64,000 nt of DNA from Flavobacterium amniphilum (GCF_023634845.1 NZ_JAMLJL010000019.1:1-64000); one strand, 5' to 3'. Positions 15,791 through 25,559 are shown, numbered from the stretch's first letter. Program-made: numbers and translations. Notes: generated by a model from the sequence alone, not told the origin.

Positions 15791-16726
15791 ATGGAAAACA
15801 AAAAGAAAATAGTAATATTATGTGGCGGAAAGTTTGCTTTTAAAACATTGCAACTATTAGCATTTGAAAAATTCCTTTATGGCATAGCAATTGGCAATGG
15901 GAATAAAACAGCGACAGAAGCATTAGAAAGCGAAGCCTCAAACAGCGGAATAGCTTTTAAATCTTTTCCAACAAAAAAATCCGTTTCAGCTATGCGTGAA
16001 TGGATAGATGAAATTCAACCTGATTACATATTTTCGATTTCATTCCCTTTTCTGTTACCAGAATCAGTCCTATCGTATGGACATGATAAATTCATTAATT
16101 TCCATCCTGGCCCATTACCCAGATACAGAGGCCCGATGCCTATTTTTGAAGTTTTAAGAAACCAGGAAAGTAATACTGCAATTTGTGCCCATTTCATGAA
16201 TAATAACTTTGATCAGGGTAATATTATTTTTAATGATCCAATTGTAATAGAAGAAAAAGAAACATACGGCAGTTTAACTGTCAAAATGAGCAACAGAATA
16301 TCTCAAGTTGTTCTTAATGTGGCAAATATGTTAGAGTACGGGTCTAAAATACCAAATTTTATTCAAGACGAAAATGATTCCTGCTATTACGAAAAACCGG
16401 AATTGTCTGACACCTATATCAATTGGAAAAATATGAATGGACAGGAGATTGTTGCCTTAGTAAATGCATGTAATCCCTGGAATACAGGTGCAGACGCCAC
16501 TTTATTGGGTGAGCAGATAAAAATTATTTCAGTAGTTTTAATAGATGAACTTCATGATGGCTTACAAGTTGGTACCATTATATCATTATCTGATGAAGGC
16601 ATGGTAAAAGTTGCCTGTTCCGATAATGAAATAATCGGTATAGCAATTTTAAGTACAGATCAGGGAATTATGACCTCTAAAGAGTATTCTAAATTAAAAA
16701 AAATAAATCAATACATATTAAATTAA
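15791..16726 (+). CDS. orphan 10-formyltetrahydrofolate-dependent formyltransferase
   Basis: 311 residues from ATG 15791 (an upstream ATG at 15776 would overlap the previous gene by 14 bases). Related to methionyl-tRNA formyltransferase and sugar N-formyltransferases. The catalytic set is visible: Asn and His in FINFHPGPLPRYRGP and the Asp in NNNFDQGNIIF. The C-terminal domain (from about residue 200) resembles the OB-fold of Fmt (INWKNMNGQEIVALVNACNP). It is too divergent and too oddly placed to be the housekeeping fmt. The amine that it formylates is unknown. Co-transcribed with the tail-collar genes by position. Confidence 0.8.
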   Translation: MENKKKIVILCGGKFAFKTLQLLAFEKFLYGIAIGNGNKTATEALESEASNSGIAFKSFPTKKSVSAMREWIDEIQPDYIFSISFPFLLPESVLSYGHDKFINFHPGPLPRYRGPMPIFEVLRNQESNTAICAHFMNNNFDQGNIIFNDPIVIEEKETYGSLTVKMSNRISQVVLNVANMLEYGSKIPNFIQDENDSCYYEKPELSDTYINWKNMNGQEIVALVNACNPWNTGADATLLGEQIKIISVVLIDELHDGLQVGTIISLSDEGMVKVACSDNEIIGIAILSTDQGIMTSKEYSKLKKINQYILN

Positions 16727-16771
16727 ATAATGTTACGAATAAACATTCAATAAACTAAAAACCTTAATAAA

Positions 16772-18658
16772 ATGAAGAATAAAATTACTTTATCAATCAT
16801 CTTACTTGTGTTTAGTATATTTACCGGACAAGCACAAGTTTTTTGGAGCGATACGTTTGAGGACGCGGGAGCTCCATCAAGCGGAACAAGAACTCCGGGA
16901 AGCAATACCGGAACCGGAACGCCTTATACTTCTTATTTTGCCAGAACTAACAATGCAGGTATAGATGTAGTGACTAATCTTAGTGGCGGTTATTTATCCG
17001 GAGAAGGAACCAAATTTTGGGCTGGAGAAAATCATGACGAAATAACTGGGGCAATTGTGGCCGGTACAGAGGAACAACAAATCACCTGGAGTTCAATTAA
17101 TATCAGTGGTAAAACAAATTTGCACTTCAGTGGACTTTTTGCTGCTAATAACACAACAGCAGCTTTTGAGAATTCAGCCTTTGGATCAAGTCACAATGAT
17201 TATATTATCATTGAATACAGTATCGATGCAGGTGGCTACTTACCTCTTTTAAAGTTTTATGCAAACAACGGAATAAGCAGTGGAACAAATAACAAATCGT
17301 TATCATTGGATACTGATGCAAATAATGTAGGTGACGGTACAATTCTTAGTTCAACTTTTCAATCATTTGAAAAACAAATCCCATCAACCGGAACAACTTT
17401 GACTCTTAGAATCAGAAGTTACATGAATGGAGGAAGTGAGGAATGGGCAATAGACAATTTTAAACTTCAGGAAGGACCGGCATGTGTTAATCCAATAGTA
17501 TACAATGTTACAGGAGGAGGAACAGGTTCATCGGTTTCTGTTGGTTTATCAAATTCAGAAGTTGGGGTTTCTTATCAATTAAAAAATGGGGCGGCTAATG
17601 TAGGAGCACCCGTTGCGGGTACTGGATCTTCCATTTCTTTTGGAATTCAAACAGTATCAGGAACGTACACCGTAGTTGGTACAAGAAACATTGGAGCATG
17701 TACAGCTACAATGAATGGTAATGCAGTTGTAAATTATGTTCCGGCTCCAACCCCTTCATTTTGGAATGATACGTTTGAAGACGCAGGATCTCCTTCCAGT
17801 GGAATTAGAACTGCCGAAAGCAATACGGGTTCGGGGACACCATTCACCTCCTATTTTACCAGAACAAATAATGCCAACATTCATCTTGTTTCATCCCTTA
17901 GTGGAGGTTATTTATCAGGTCAAGGATCTAAGTTTTGGGCAGGGGAAAATCATGATGAAATTTCCGGAGCACCGGTAGCTGGTACAGAAGAACAACAGAT
18001 TGACTGGACAGGTATTAACATCAGTGGTAAAATTGATCTTGTTTTTAAAGGACTTTTTGCCGCTAACAATACATCAGCAGCTTTTGACACACAAGCTTTG
18101 GGCGATACTCACAGTGATTATATAATTGTTGAATATAGAATTGACGGAGGATCATACAACCCTCTTTTAAAATTTTACGGAAACAACGATATTAGCTCAG
18201 GCACAAATAACAGATCTTTAGCTTTAGATACTAATTCGGACAATATTGGTGACGGTACAATACTTACAACTAATTTTCAACAATTTGAAAGTTCAATTCC
18301 AGGCACAGGAACTACAATGGATTTAAGAATCCGATCTCACTCTAATTCAAGTAATGAAGAATGGGCTATGGATCATTTAAGATTACTGGACAGTACATTA
18401 AGCAACGATGATTTTGTTTTAAACAAATCATTCCTATTGTATCCTAATCCTAATAATGGTAATACTGTCAATATAAAATCAGATTTTGATGGGGATTTTC
18501 AAGTAATAAATCAATTAGGACAAATTGTAAATACTTTTAAAGTACATTCAAATACGATAAACAGTATTAATGTTAATTCATTATCTGATGGCATTTACTT
18601 TGTAAAAGGTACAGATGGCACAAAAATGATTACACAAAAAATGATTATTAAAAAATAA
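16772..18658 (+). CDS. T9SS-secreted protein with duplicated adhesion-like domain
   Basis: 628 residues. The signal peptide is MKNKITLSIILLVFSIFTGQ. A domain of about 210 residues occurs twice, starting FWSDTFEDAGAPSSGTRTPG (about residue 24) and FWNDTFEDAGSPSSGIRTAE (about 330), each with KFWAGENHDE and EEQQI. A short Ig-like segment lies between. The C-terminal type A sorting domain (LYPNPNNGNTVNIKS ... DGIYFVKGTDGTKMITQKMI) directs type IX secretion to the surface. The same N-terminal domain opens the large protein at 19298, so the two probably share a partner or ligand. Confidence 0.85.
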   Translation: MKNKITLSIILLVFSIFTGQAQVFWSDTFEDAGAPSSGTRTPGSNTGTGTPYTSYFARTNNAGIDVVTNLSGGYLSGEGTKFWAGENHDEITGAIVAGTEEQQITWSSINISGKTNLHFSGLFAANNTTAAFENSAFGSSHNDYIIIEYSIDAGGYLPLLKFYANNGISSGTNNKSLSLDTDANNVGDGTILSSTFQSFEKQIPSTGTTLTLRIRSYMNGGSEEWAIDNFKLQEGPACVNPIVYNVTGGGTGSSVSVGLSNSEVGVSYQLKNGAANVGAPVAGTGSSISFGIQTVSGTYTVVGTRNIGACTATMNGNAVVNYVPAPTPSFWNDTFEDAGSPSSGIRTAESNTGSGTPFTSYFTRTNNANIHLVSSLSGGYLSGQGSKFWAGENHDEISGAPVAGTEEQQIDWTGINISGKIDLVFKGLFAANNTSAAFDTQALGDTHSDYIIVEYRIDGGSYNPLLKFYGNNDISSGTNNRSLALDTNSDNIGDGTILTTNFQQFESSIPGTGTTMDLRIRSHSNSSNEEWAMDHLRLLDSTLSNDDFVLNKSFLLYPNPNNGNTVNIKSDFDGDFQVINQLGQIVNTFKVHSNTINSINVNSLSDGIYFVKGTDGTKMITQKMIIKK

Positions 18659-18685
18659 TTTTTTCTAAAACTAATTAGAGTACAA

Positions 18686-18722
18686 ACTTTTCAATGATAA
18701 TTTTAAATTATCATTGAAAAGT
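18686..18722. repeat. 37-nt perfect palindrome
   Basis: Two 18-base arms, ACTTTTCAATGATAATTT and its exact complement, around a single T. It lies 27 bases after the stop of the T9SS gene. There is no clear T-run on the plus side, so it may be a processing or attenuation hairpin and not a simple terminator. Confidence 0.7.
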
Positions 18723-18750
18723 ATTCTTATAAAAATCAAATCTGAAAATT

Positions 18751-19263
18751 ATGAAAAGAAGATTGTTTGTAAAAAACGCGAGTATCGTTTCAATGGGAAT
18801 TTTAGCGGTTTCCGGAACCAATGTATTTGCTAATAACACTGAAAAAGAAAAAAGTACAGTCATTGACTTATTACCTCTTGGAAAGGCTTCTAAAAAAATT
18901 GTTTTAAAAGGAATAATTTTAGATGCAACTACGTCACAACCAATTGAAAATTGCAAAATGTCTGTTAAAGCTAAAGTAAATCGACTTTTCAATTCAACTC
19001 AAGACATACTAACATCTAACGGTGATTATACTATTATATCCGGTTTTACTGACGCGGGTAAAATAAGTAAAAAAATTAAAGTCGAAATTACGGCACCCGG
19101 ATACAAACCTTACACAGGATATATCTATTTGTCTACAAGTGGTTGTAACTTACATAGTGATGAATGGAATTACAACAAAAATTTTGATTATAAAGATTGT
19201 CCTAAAAATCAACATTTAGAGAATGAAATAGCTTCTTCTTTCAATTTTAGATTGGTAAAATAA
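18751..19263 (+). CDS. Tat-exported carboxypeptidase-regulatory-like protein
   Basis: 170 residues. The N-terminus MKRRLFVKNASIVSMGILAV fits a twin-arginine signal (RRLFVK followed by a hydrophobic stretch), predicting export in folded form. The mature part, IVLKGIILDATTSQPIENCK ... VEITAPGYKPYTGYIYLS, resembles the beta-sandwich of carboxypeptidase-regulatory or dioxygenase-like domains. Cysteines in TSGCNLHS and YKDCPKN could form a disulfide. It sits between two T9SS cargo genes. Function unknown. Confidence 0.75.
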   Translation: MKRRLFVKNASIVSMGILAVSGTNVFANNTEKEKSTVIDLLPLGKASKKIVLKGIILDATTSQPIENCKMSVKAKVNRLFNSTQDILTSNGDYTIISGFTDAGKISKKIKVEITAPGYKPYTGYIYLSTSGCNLHSDEWNYNKNFDYKDCPKNQHLENEIASSFNFRLVK

Positions 19264-19297
19264 AATATTTTAAGGCACAAACTAAATACTAAATAAA

Positions 19298-22200
19298 ATG
19301 AAACAAAAAATTACTCTATTTTTAATGGTGGTAATCTTTGGTCTCTTTAACAGTCACGCACAAACTCAATTTTGGAGTGACAGTTTTGAAGATGCCGGAG
19401 CGCCATCAAGCGGGACACGAACCCCGGAAGGTGATGCAGGAACCGGTACTCCATATACTACGTATTTTGCCAGAACCAACAATACAAGCATTCAAACAAT
19501 GTTTTCTGCCTCCGGATATCAAAACTCTGAAGGAGCTAAATTCTGGGCAGGTGAAGACCATGACACTCATTTTGGGGCTGGAAAGGAAGAGATGGATATC
19601 ACTTGGACAGGTATTAATGTGAGTGGAAAAACAGGGCTTTCATTCAGAGGTCTTTTCGCAGCAAACAATATTAATGCACCATTTGAAAACACCGTATTAG
19701 GAAGTTCACATTCAGATTACGTAATTGTCGAATATCGATTTAATGGAACTGGTGGCTATACAAGACTTTTAGGTTTTTTTGCTAATAATAATGTGGTGTC
19801 TGGAACAGACAATAAATCATTAGCTTTAGACACTGATGGGGACAGTGTTGGAAACACTCCTACATTATCTGGTAATTTCGCAGAATTCCAAGGTAATATC
19901 GTTGGAACAGGAACTACAATAGACATTCGAATTAGAGCATATTCCAATGGTACAAGTGAAGAATGGGCAATAGATAATTTTCGTCTTTTTGAAACACCTC
20001 CATGTGTTGCTCCAACAATTACTGCGCAACCACCAAACAGATCCATCTGTAACAATGCCAATACCACTTTCCCTATAACTGCAACGGGAGCAACCGGCTA
20101 TCAATGGCAAGTAAATACAGGAAGTGGATTTACGGATATTACAAACGGTGGTGTTTATACCAACGCAACTACAAGCACTTTAAATATAACAGGAGCTACT
20201 TCGGGTATGAATGGCTATTTATACAGATGTGTTACCTATAACCCAACTATTGCTTGTTTTACCAATACAAATCAAGCAACCTTGACAATATCCAATATTA
20301 ATACTTCAGCGGGTTCACAAACCAATGTGACCTGTAATGGTGGAAATAATGGTTCGGCTACAATAACACCCTCTGGAGGAATAGCGCCTTACACCTATTC
20401 ATGGTCACCTTCTGGCGGAACTGCAGCAACGGCTTCAGGTTTAACGGCTAATAGTTATACAGTAACTGTAACTGATAACATTGGTTGTACTGCAACACGT
20501 AATTTTATAATAACTCAACCTCCTGCTCTAGTCTTAAATGCAAATTCGCAAACTAATGTCGCTTGTTTTGGAGGAAATACCGGTGCGGCTTCAGTAAATA
20601 CAGCAACAGGCGGTACTCCCGGGTACACTTACAACTGGACTCCCGGAAATCCAACCGGTGATGGAACAACTTCAGTAACAGGCTTAACATCCGGAACTTG
20701 GACGTGTACTGTAACCGATGCTAATGGTTGTACTGCTGTAAGAAACTTTACAGTTACACAACCTCCAGCAGCAGTAAGCGGAACAACAGTAGTAACCAAT
20801 GTAGCTTGTTTTGGTGGAAACACAGGAGCAATCAACCTTACTCCAACAGGAGGTGTAGGACCGTATACCTTTAACTGGGGCGGTGGTATCACTACCGAAG
20901 ACAGAACAACACTTACAGCTGGAAACTATTCGGTAACCATTACCGATGCCAATGGATGTACAGGAACTGTTAATGCAACCGTTACGCAACCGGCAGCAGC
21001 AGTAAGCGGAACAACAGTAGTAACCAATGTGGCTTGTTTTGGTGGAAATACAGGAGCAATCAACCTTACTCCAACAGGAGGTGTAGGACCGTATACCTTT
21101 AACTGGGGCGGCGGTATCACTACCGAAGACAGAACAACACTTACAGCCGGAAACTATTCGGTAACCATTACCGATGCCAATGGATGTACAGGAACTGTTA
21201 ATGCAACCGTTACTCAACCGGCAGCAGCAGTAAGCGGAACAACAGTAGTAACCAATGTGGCTTGTTTTGGTGGAAATACAGGAGCAATCAACCTTACTCC
21301 AACAGGAGGTGTAGGACCGTATACCTTTAACTGGGGCGGCGGTATCACTACCGAAGACAGAACAACACTTACAGCCGGAAACTATTCGGTAACCATTACC
21401 GATGCCAATGGATGTACAGGAACTGTTAATGCAACCGTTACTCAACCGGCAGCAGCAGTAAGCGGAACAACCGTAGTAACCAATGTAGCTTGTTTTGGTG
21501 GAAACACAGGAGCAATCAACCTTACTCCAACAGGAGGTGTAGGACCGTATACCTTTAACTGGGGCGGTGGTATCACTACCGAAGACAGAACGACACTTAC
21601 AGCTGGAAACTATTCGGTAACCATTACCGATGCCAATGGATGTACAGGAACTGTTAATGCAAACGTTACTCAACCGGCAGCAGCAGTAAGCGGAACAACT
21701 GTAGTAACCAATGTAGCTTGTTTTGGTGGAAACACAGGAGCAATCAACCTTACTCCAACAGGAGGTGTAGGACCGTATACCTTTAACTGGGGCGGTGGTA
21801 TCACTACCGAAGACAGAACAACACTTACAGCTGGAAACTATTCGGTAACCATTACCGATGCCAATGGATGTACAGGAACTGTTAATGCAACCGTTACGCA
21901 ACCGGCAGCAGCAGTAAGCGGAACAACAGTAGTAACCAATGTGGCTTGTTTTGGTGGAAATACAGGAGCAATCAACCTTACTCCAACAGGAGGTGTAGGA
22001 CCGTATACTTTTAACTGGGGCGGTGGTATCACTACCGAAGACAGAACGACACTTACAGCCGGAAACTATTCGGTAACCATTACCGATGCCAATGGATGTA
22101 CCGGAACTGTTAATGCAACAGTTACTCAACCGGCAGCAGCAGTAAGCGGAACAACAGTAGTAACCAATGTGGCTTGTTTTGGTGGAAACACAGGAGCAAT

Positions 22201-23533
22201 CAACCTTACTCCAACAGGAGGTGTAGGACCGTATACCTTTAACTGGGGCGGTGGTATCACTACCGAAGACAGAACAGGATTGGCAGCGGGAAGCTACTCA
22301 GTAACAATTACGGATGCCAATGGATGTACAGGAACCGTTTCTGGAATTACAGTTACGCAACCGGCAGCGGCAGTAAGCGGAACAACCCTAATAACTAATG
22401 TATCTTGTTTTGGTGGAAATAATGGAGTAATCGACCTTACCCCAACTGGAGGTACAGGACCTTACACTTATAACTGGGGCGGTGGTATAACTACTGAAGA
22501 CAGAACATCACTTACACCTGGAACCTACTCGGTAACAATTACCGATTCTAATGGTTGTACCGGAACTCTTTCAGGAATTATGATTACGCAACCTGTTTGG
22601 GCAGTAAACGGAACAACTATAGTAACCAATATTGCTTGTTTTGGTGGAAATACCGGAGTAATTAACCTTACACCAACCGGAGGTTCTGGACCTTATACCT
22701 ATGACTGGGGCGGTGGTATAACTACTGAAGACAGAACAGCACTTACGGCTGGATCCTACTCTGTAACAATTACCGATTCTAATGGTTGTACAGGAACCAT
22801 TTCCGGAATTATGGTTACGCAACCTACGGCTTTAGCAGCAACTGCGGCTTCGCAAACTGATGTAGCTTGTAATGGTGGTTCAAATGGTAGTGCAGCTATA
22901 AACACTCCAACTGGAGGTGCTGGTGGATACACTTACAACTGGACTCCCGGAAATCCAACTGGTGATGGAACAACGTCTGTGAGTGGTTTAACTGCTGGAT
23001 CTTGGACATGTACAATAACTGATGCTAACTCTTGTACAACATCAGTAAACTTTACTATTACTGAACCAACAGCTATTGATTCTAATGTAACTCAAGCTGC
23101 AGGTATATTGACTGCAATTCAATCTGGAGCTACTTATCAATGGTATACTTGTCCAAATACAATTTTAACAGGAGAAACTAATCAAACTTATATTCCAACT
23201 GTTGTTGGCGATTATAAAGTAGATATAACTTTAGGTGGTTGTACTGTTACTTCAAATTGTATCACTGTAACTGTACTTGGTAATGATGATTTTGATTTAT
23301 TCTCTAAATTCAAAATGTATCCAAATCCTAATAACGGAATTCTTACTGTTGAAACTAAAACTGATGGCAATTTTGTAATTGTAAATCAGCTAGGTCAAAT
23401 TGTGGAAAATTTTAGTGCAAAAGCTAACACTAAAACAACCATAAACATTGAGAAATTAAGTGATGGAACTTACTTTGTAAAAGGTAACAAAGGAACTAAT
23501 ATTCCAACAAAAAAATTAGTTATAAAGAAGTAA
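19298..23533 (+). CDS. SprB-repeat T9SS surface protein
   Basis: 1411 residues. Signal peptide, then the FWSDSFEDAGAPSSGTRTPE domain shared with the gene at 16772 (about residues 24-235), an Ig-like segment, then about a dozen SprB repeats of roughly 76 residues (TNVACFGGNTGAINLTPTGG ... YSVTITDANGCTG). The C-terminal type A sorting domain has MYPNPNNGILTVETKTD ... GTYFVKGNKGTNIPTKK. SprB-type repeats occur in the gliding adhesin of Flavobacterium, which is secreted by T9SS and moved along the surface. This protein is much shorter than SprB, so a smaller adhesin is more likely. Seven repeats are nearly identical at DNA level. Confidence 0.9.
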   Translation: MKQKITLFLMVVIFGLFNSHAQTQFWSDSFEDAGAPSSGTRTPEGDAGTGTPYTTYFARTNNTSIQTMFSASGYQNSEGAKFWAGEDHDTHFGAGKEEMDITWTGINVSGKTGLSFRGLFAANNINAPFENTVLGSSHSDYVIVEYRFNGTGGYTRLLGFFANNNVVSGTDNKSLALDTDGDSVGNTPTLSGNFAEFQGNIVGTGTTIDIRIRAYSNGTSEEWAIDNFRLFETPPCVAPTITAQPPNRSICNNANTTFPITATGATGYQWQVNTGSGFTDITNGGVYTNATTSTLNITGATSGMNGYLYRCVTYNPTIACFTNTNQATLTISNINTSAGSQTNVTCNGGNNGSATITPSGGIAPYTYSWSPSGGTAATASGLTANSYTVTVTDNIGCTATRNFIITQPPALVLNANSQTNVACFGGNTGAASVNTATGGTPGYTYNWTPGNPTGDGTTSVTGLTSGTWTCTVTDANGCTAVRNFTVTQPPAAVSGTTVVTNVACFGGNTGAINLTPTGGVGPYTFNWGGGITTEDRTTLTAGNYSVTITDANGCTGTVNATVTQPAAAVSGTTVVTNVACFGGNTGAINLTPTGGVGPYTFNWGGGITTEDRTTLTAGNYSVTITDANGCTGTVNATVTQPAAAVSGTTVVTNVACFGGNTGAINLTPTGGVGPYTFNWGGGITTEDRTTLTAGNYSVTITDANGCTGTVNATVTQPAAAVSGTTVVTNVACFGGNTGAINLTPTGGVGPYTFNWGGGITTEDRTTLTAGNYSVTITDANGCTGTVNANVTQPAAAVSGTTVVTNVACFGGNTGAINLTPTGGVGPYTFNWGGGITTEDRTTLTAGNYSVTITDANGCTGTVNATVTQPAAAVSGTTVVTNVACFGGNTGAINLTPTGGVGPYTFNWGGGITTEDRTTLTAGNYSVTITDANGCTGTVNATVTQPAAAVSGTTVVTNVACFGGNTGAINLTPTGGVGPYTFNWGGGITTEDRTGLAAGSYSVTITDANGCTGTVSGITVTQPAAAVSGTTLITNVSCFGGNNGVIDLTPTGGTGPYTYNWGGGITTEDRTSLTPGTYSVTITDSNGCTGTLSGIMITQPVWAVNGTTIVTNIACFGGNTGVINLTPTGGSGPYTYDWGGGITTEDRTALTAGSYSVTITDSNGCTGTISGIMVTQPTALAATAASQTDVACNGGSNGSAAINTPTGGAGGYTYNWTPGNPTGDGTTSVSGLTAGSWTCTITDANSCTTSVNFTITEPTAIDSNVTQAAGILTAIQSGATYQWYTCPNTILTGETNQTYIPTVVGDYKVDITLGGCTVTSNCITVTVLGNDDFDLFSKFKMYPNPNNGILTVETKTDGNFVIVNQLGQIVENFSAKANTKTTINIEKLSDGTYFVKGNKGTNIPTKKLVIKK
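20771..22366 (+). repeat. seven near-identical 228-bp units inside the SprB-repeat gene
   Basis: The anchor GCAGTAAGCG recurs at 20771, 20999, 21227, 21455, 21683, 21911 and 22139, exactly 228 bp (76 codons) apart, with only a few base changes between units. The next anchor at 22370 is shifted by one codon, and units after it are more diverged. The older flanking units and young middle units indicate expansion by unequal recombination. Confidence 0.95.
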
Positions 23534-23554
23534 CTAATAAATAAATCATAAAAG

Positions 23555-23577
23555 TAGGCCGTATTTAATACGGCCTA
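23555..23577. terminator. bidirectional terminator
   Basis: TAGGCCGTATT and AATACGGCCTA form a perfect hairpin around one base, with A-rich and T-rich flanks. The stop codon of the minus-strand gene (TAG at 23577-23575) lies inside it. Confidence 0.85.
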
Positions 23578-25515
23578 TTTGTTTATATAAAGTTGGTAAT
23601 AATAATCAGCTTTAGCATAATCTCCTATGTCCCTATAAGCCATAAATAAATAATTAAGGGCTTGTTTTTGATTAGGATTTAATGCGTATGCCTTATCAAA
23701 AGCTCTAATAGCATCTTTTAAACGACTTGACATTGCCAATGCATTACCATAATTCATCCACATTTGAGCATGATCCGGTTGTTTTTTTAGTCCGTCTTCA
23801 AAAGCAGTAATCGCTTCATTATATTTCTTCAAATTAAAAAGTGCTGAGCCAAAAAAATTATATGTATTGGAATTATCTGATTTACTTACAATACATTTTT
23901 TATAGTAAACAACCGCTTTTTCGTAATCCGACTTCATATAATAGATGTCTGCCATATTTCTAAAAAGTGCTCCATCATTTGGGTCCATTTTCATTGCCTT
24001 ACTAGTACAACTATATGCATTATCATAATCTTTAATTCTATAATAACAAACGCCTAGATTAACCAATGTACCTTTATCATTTGGATCAATCCGTAAAGCT
24101 CTGTTATAATATTCTATAATACCAGGCAATTGTGATTGTTGTTCGGAAATATCTTCAGGTAACTGTAAGAAAAAAGTAGTCGCGTAATTAAAATTAACCC
24201 GGGCACTATTTGGTGAATTTTCTATATCCGATGTAAAAAGAGTAAAATTAGATTCCCAGACTTTATTTCTTTGAAAAGAGGTTGTAAAAAAAAACAAAAA
24301 GAGCAATCCAAATCCGAAAATTAATCTACTGCTATCTGAGTCATTTTGCATCTTTTTAAAGCTATTAAAAACAATAAAAACAAAAGCAATACAAATTCCC
24401 AAAACCGGAGTATATAACAACCTATCCCCTATTGTCGTTCCTATCAAAGTTATAATATTCGTAGCTAAAGCAATTGTTACAAAAAAGAAAATAATACCGA
24501 ATGAAATAACAGCGCATTTCTTTCTATAATAAAAAGCAATACCCAATAATAACAGTATTAAAAATACACTACCCAAAAAAGGTAGTGATAAAAATTCAGC
24601 GCAGGGAATTTGATTAAACGAATAATCATAACTCATATTCACAGGAAAAAAAGTATTACAGATGTAACGTCCTAAAATTGAAAACCCTGTAGTTACCTGT
24701 GTTAATATATCGTTACAAGCTACTAATGAATTATCTAAATAAGAATATTGTATTCTTTTATAAGGGGATGAATTTATTATAAATTGATGTAGAAGCAGCC
24801 AGCAAACGGTAACAACTACATGAGGAAAAATACCCCTAACCAATTGCTTACTGTTTTTGAATTCATTCCATAAAAGAAAAGCTAAAACTGGGAGAAACAA
24901 AATACCTGCTTCTTTTGAAAGCAAGCAAAAAAAATAGAAAATAATTGATGCTATTTTCCAATACATTCCTTTTTTACAGAATAGACCATAGACAGATAAC
25001 AGGAAAAAAAACAAGCACAAAATCTCATCCCTACTTTTAATATTAGCAACAACTTCAGTATGTATAGGATGAACAGCAAATAGAATTACAATGATAAATG
25101 ATATCCAATACGAATAATTTTTAAAAAAATGCCTTAGTACAATGAGCAACAATACATTACTCAAAACATATAAAACTACATTGACAAAATGATGAATAAA
25201 AGGAGTATTGGGCATCAATTGCCATTCAATTGCAAAAAAGACCAAAGACATCGGTCTATATAAACCACTGTTTGAGTTCCAATATCCCTGCCAATAAAAA
25301 GTAGAAAAAATATCTTTGATACCAAGAATGCCATTTTGAACAAATTTATTTTCCTGAATTACTGCTATATCATCTAAAACAAAACCATGTGCCAAAGTAT
25401 TAGCATATAAAGCAAAAGAAACAATTCCAACAGCCCATAACATCCATGAATATGATTTTTGTATTTCTTTTGCCACAGAAGTTATTTCCGGATTAGTTTT
25501 TTTTTTGTTAGCCAT
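23575..25515 (-). CDS. TMTC-like membrane protein with C-terminal TPR repeats
   Basis: 646 residues. About ten membrane helices (residues 25-400) precede a periplasmic TPR domain of about six repeats (for example AVVYYKKCIVSKSDNSNTYN, FFGSALFNLKKYNEAITAFE). The first loop has GFVLDDIAVI, the Asp-Asp pair (48-49) typical of GT-C glycosyltransferases, and the whole layout matches TMTC O-mannosyltransferases of animals. It would transfer a sugar from a polyprenyl-phosphate donor to exported proteins. The neighbouring DPM1-like gene could make that donor. Activity is inferred from architecture only. Confidence 0.8.
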   Translation of the reverse strand: MANKKKTNPEITSVAKEIQKSYSWMLWAVGIVSFALYANTLAHGFVLDDIAVIQENKFVQNGILGIKDIFSTFYWQGYWNSNSGLYRPMSLVFFAIEWQLMPNTPFIHHFVNVVLYVLSNVLLLIVLRHFFKNYSYWISFIIVILFAVHPIHTEVVANIKSRDEILCLFFFLLSVYGLFCKKGMYWKIASIIFYFFCLLSKEAGILFLPVLAFLLWNEFKNSKQLVRGIFPHVVVTVCWLLLHQFIINSSPYKRIQYSYLDNSLVACNDILTQVTTGFSILGRYICNTFFPVNMSYDYSFNQIPCAEFLSLPFLGSVFLILLLLGIAFYYRKKCAVISFGIIFFFVTIALATNIITLIGTTIGDRLLYTPVLGICIAFVFIVFNSFKKMQNDSDSSRLIFGFGLLFLFFFTTSFQRNKVWESNFTLFTSDIENSPNSARVNFNYATTFFLQLPEDISEQQSQLPGIIEYYNRALRIDPNDKGTLVNLGVCYYRIKDYDNAYSCTSKAMKMDPNDGALFRNMADIYYMKSDYEKAVVYYKKCIVSKSDNSNTYNFFGSALFNLKKYNEAITAFEDGLKKQPDHAQMWMNYGNALAMSSRLKDAIRAFDKAYALNPNQKQALNYLFMAYRDIGDYAKADYYYQLYINK

Positions 25516-25559
25516 AACCTATTTTTTTAAGACTGGAATAATTTATAAGAATATTGAAA

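Noticed and set aside
20684..22129. 481-residue open frame antisense to the SprB-repeat gene, rich in Cys, Ser and Tyr
   Set aside because: It is the mirror of a repetitive coding sequence; the same 76-residue period appears because the sense repeats lack stops in this frame. No start context or family match.
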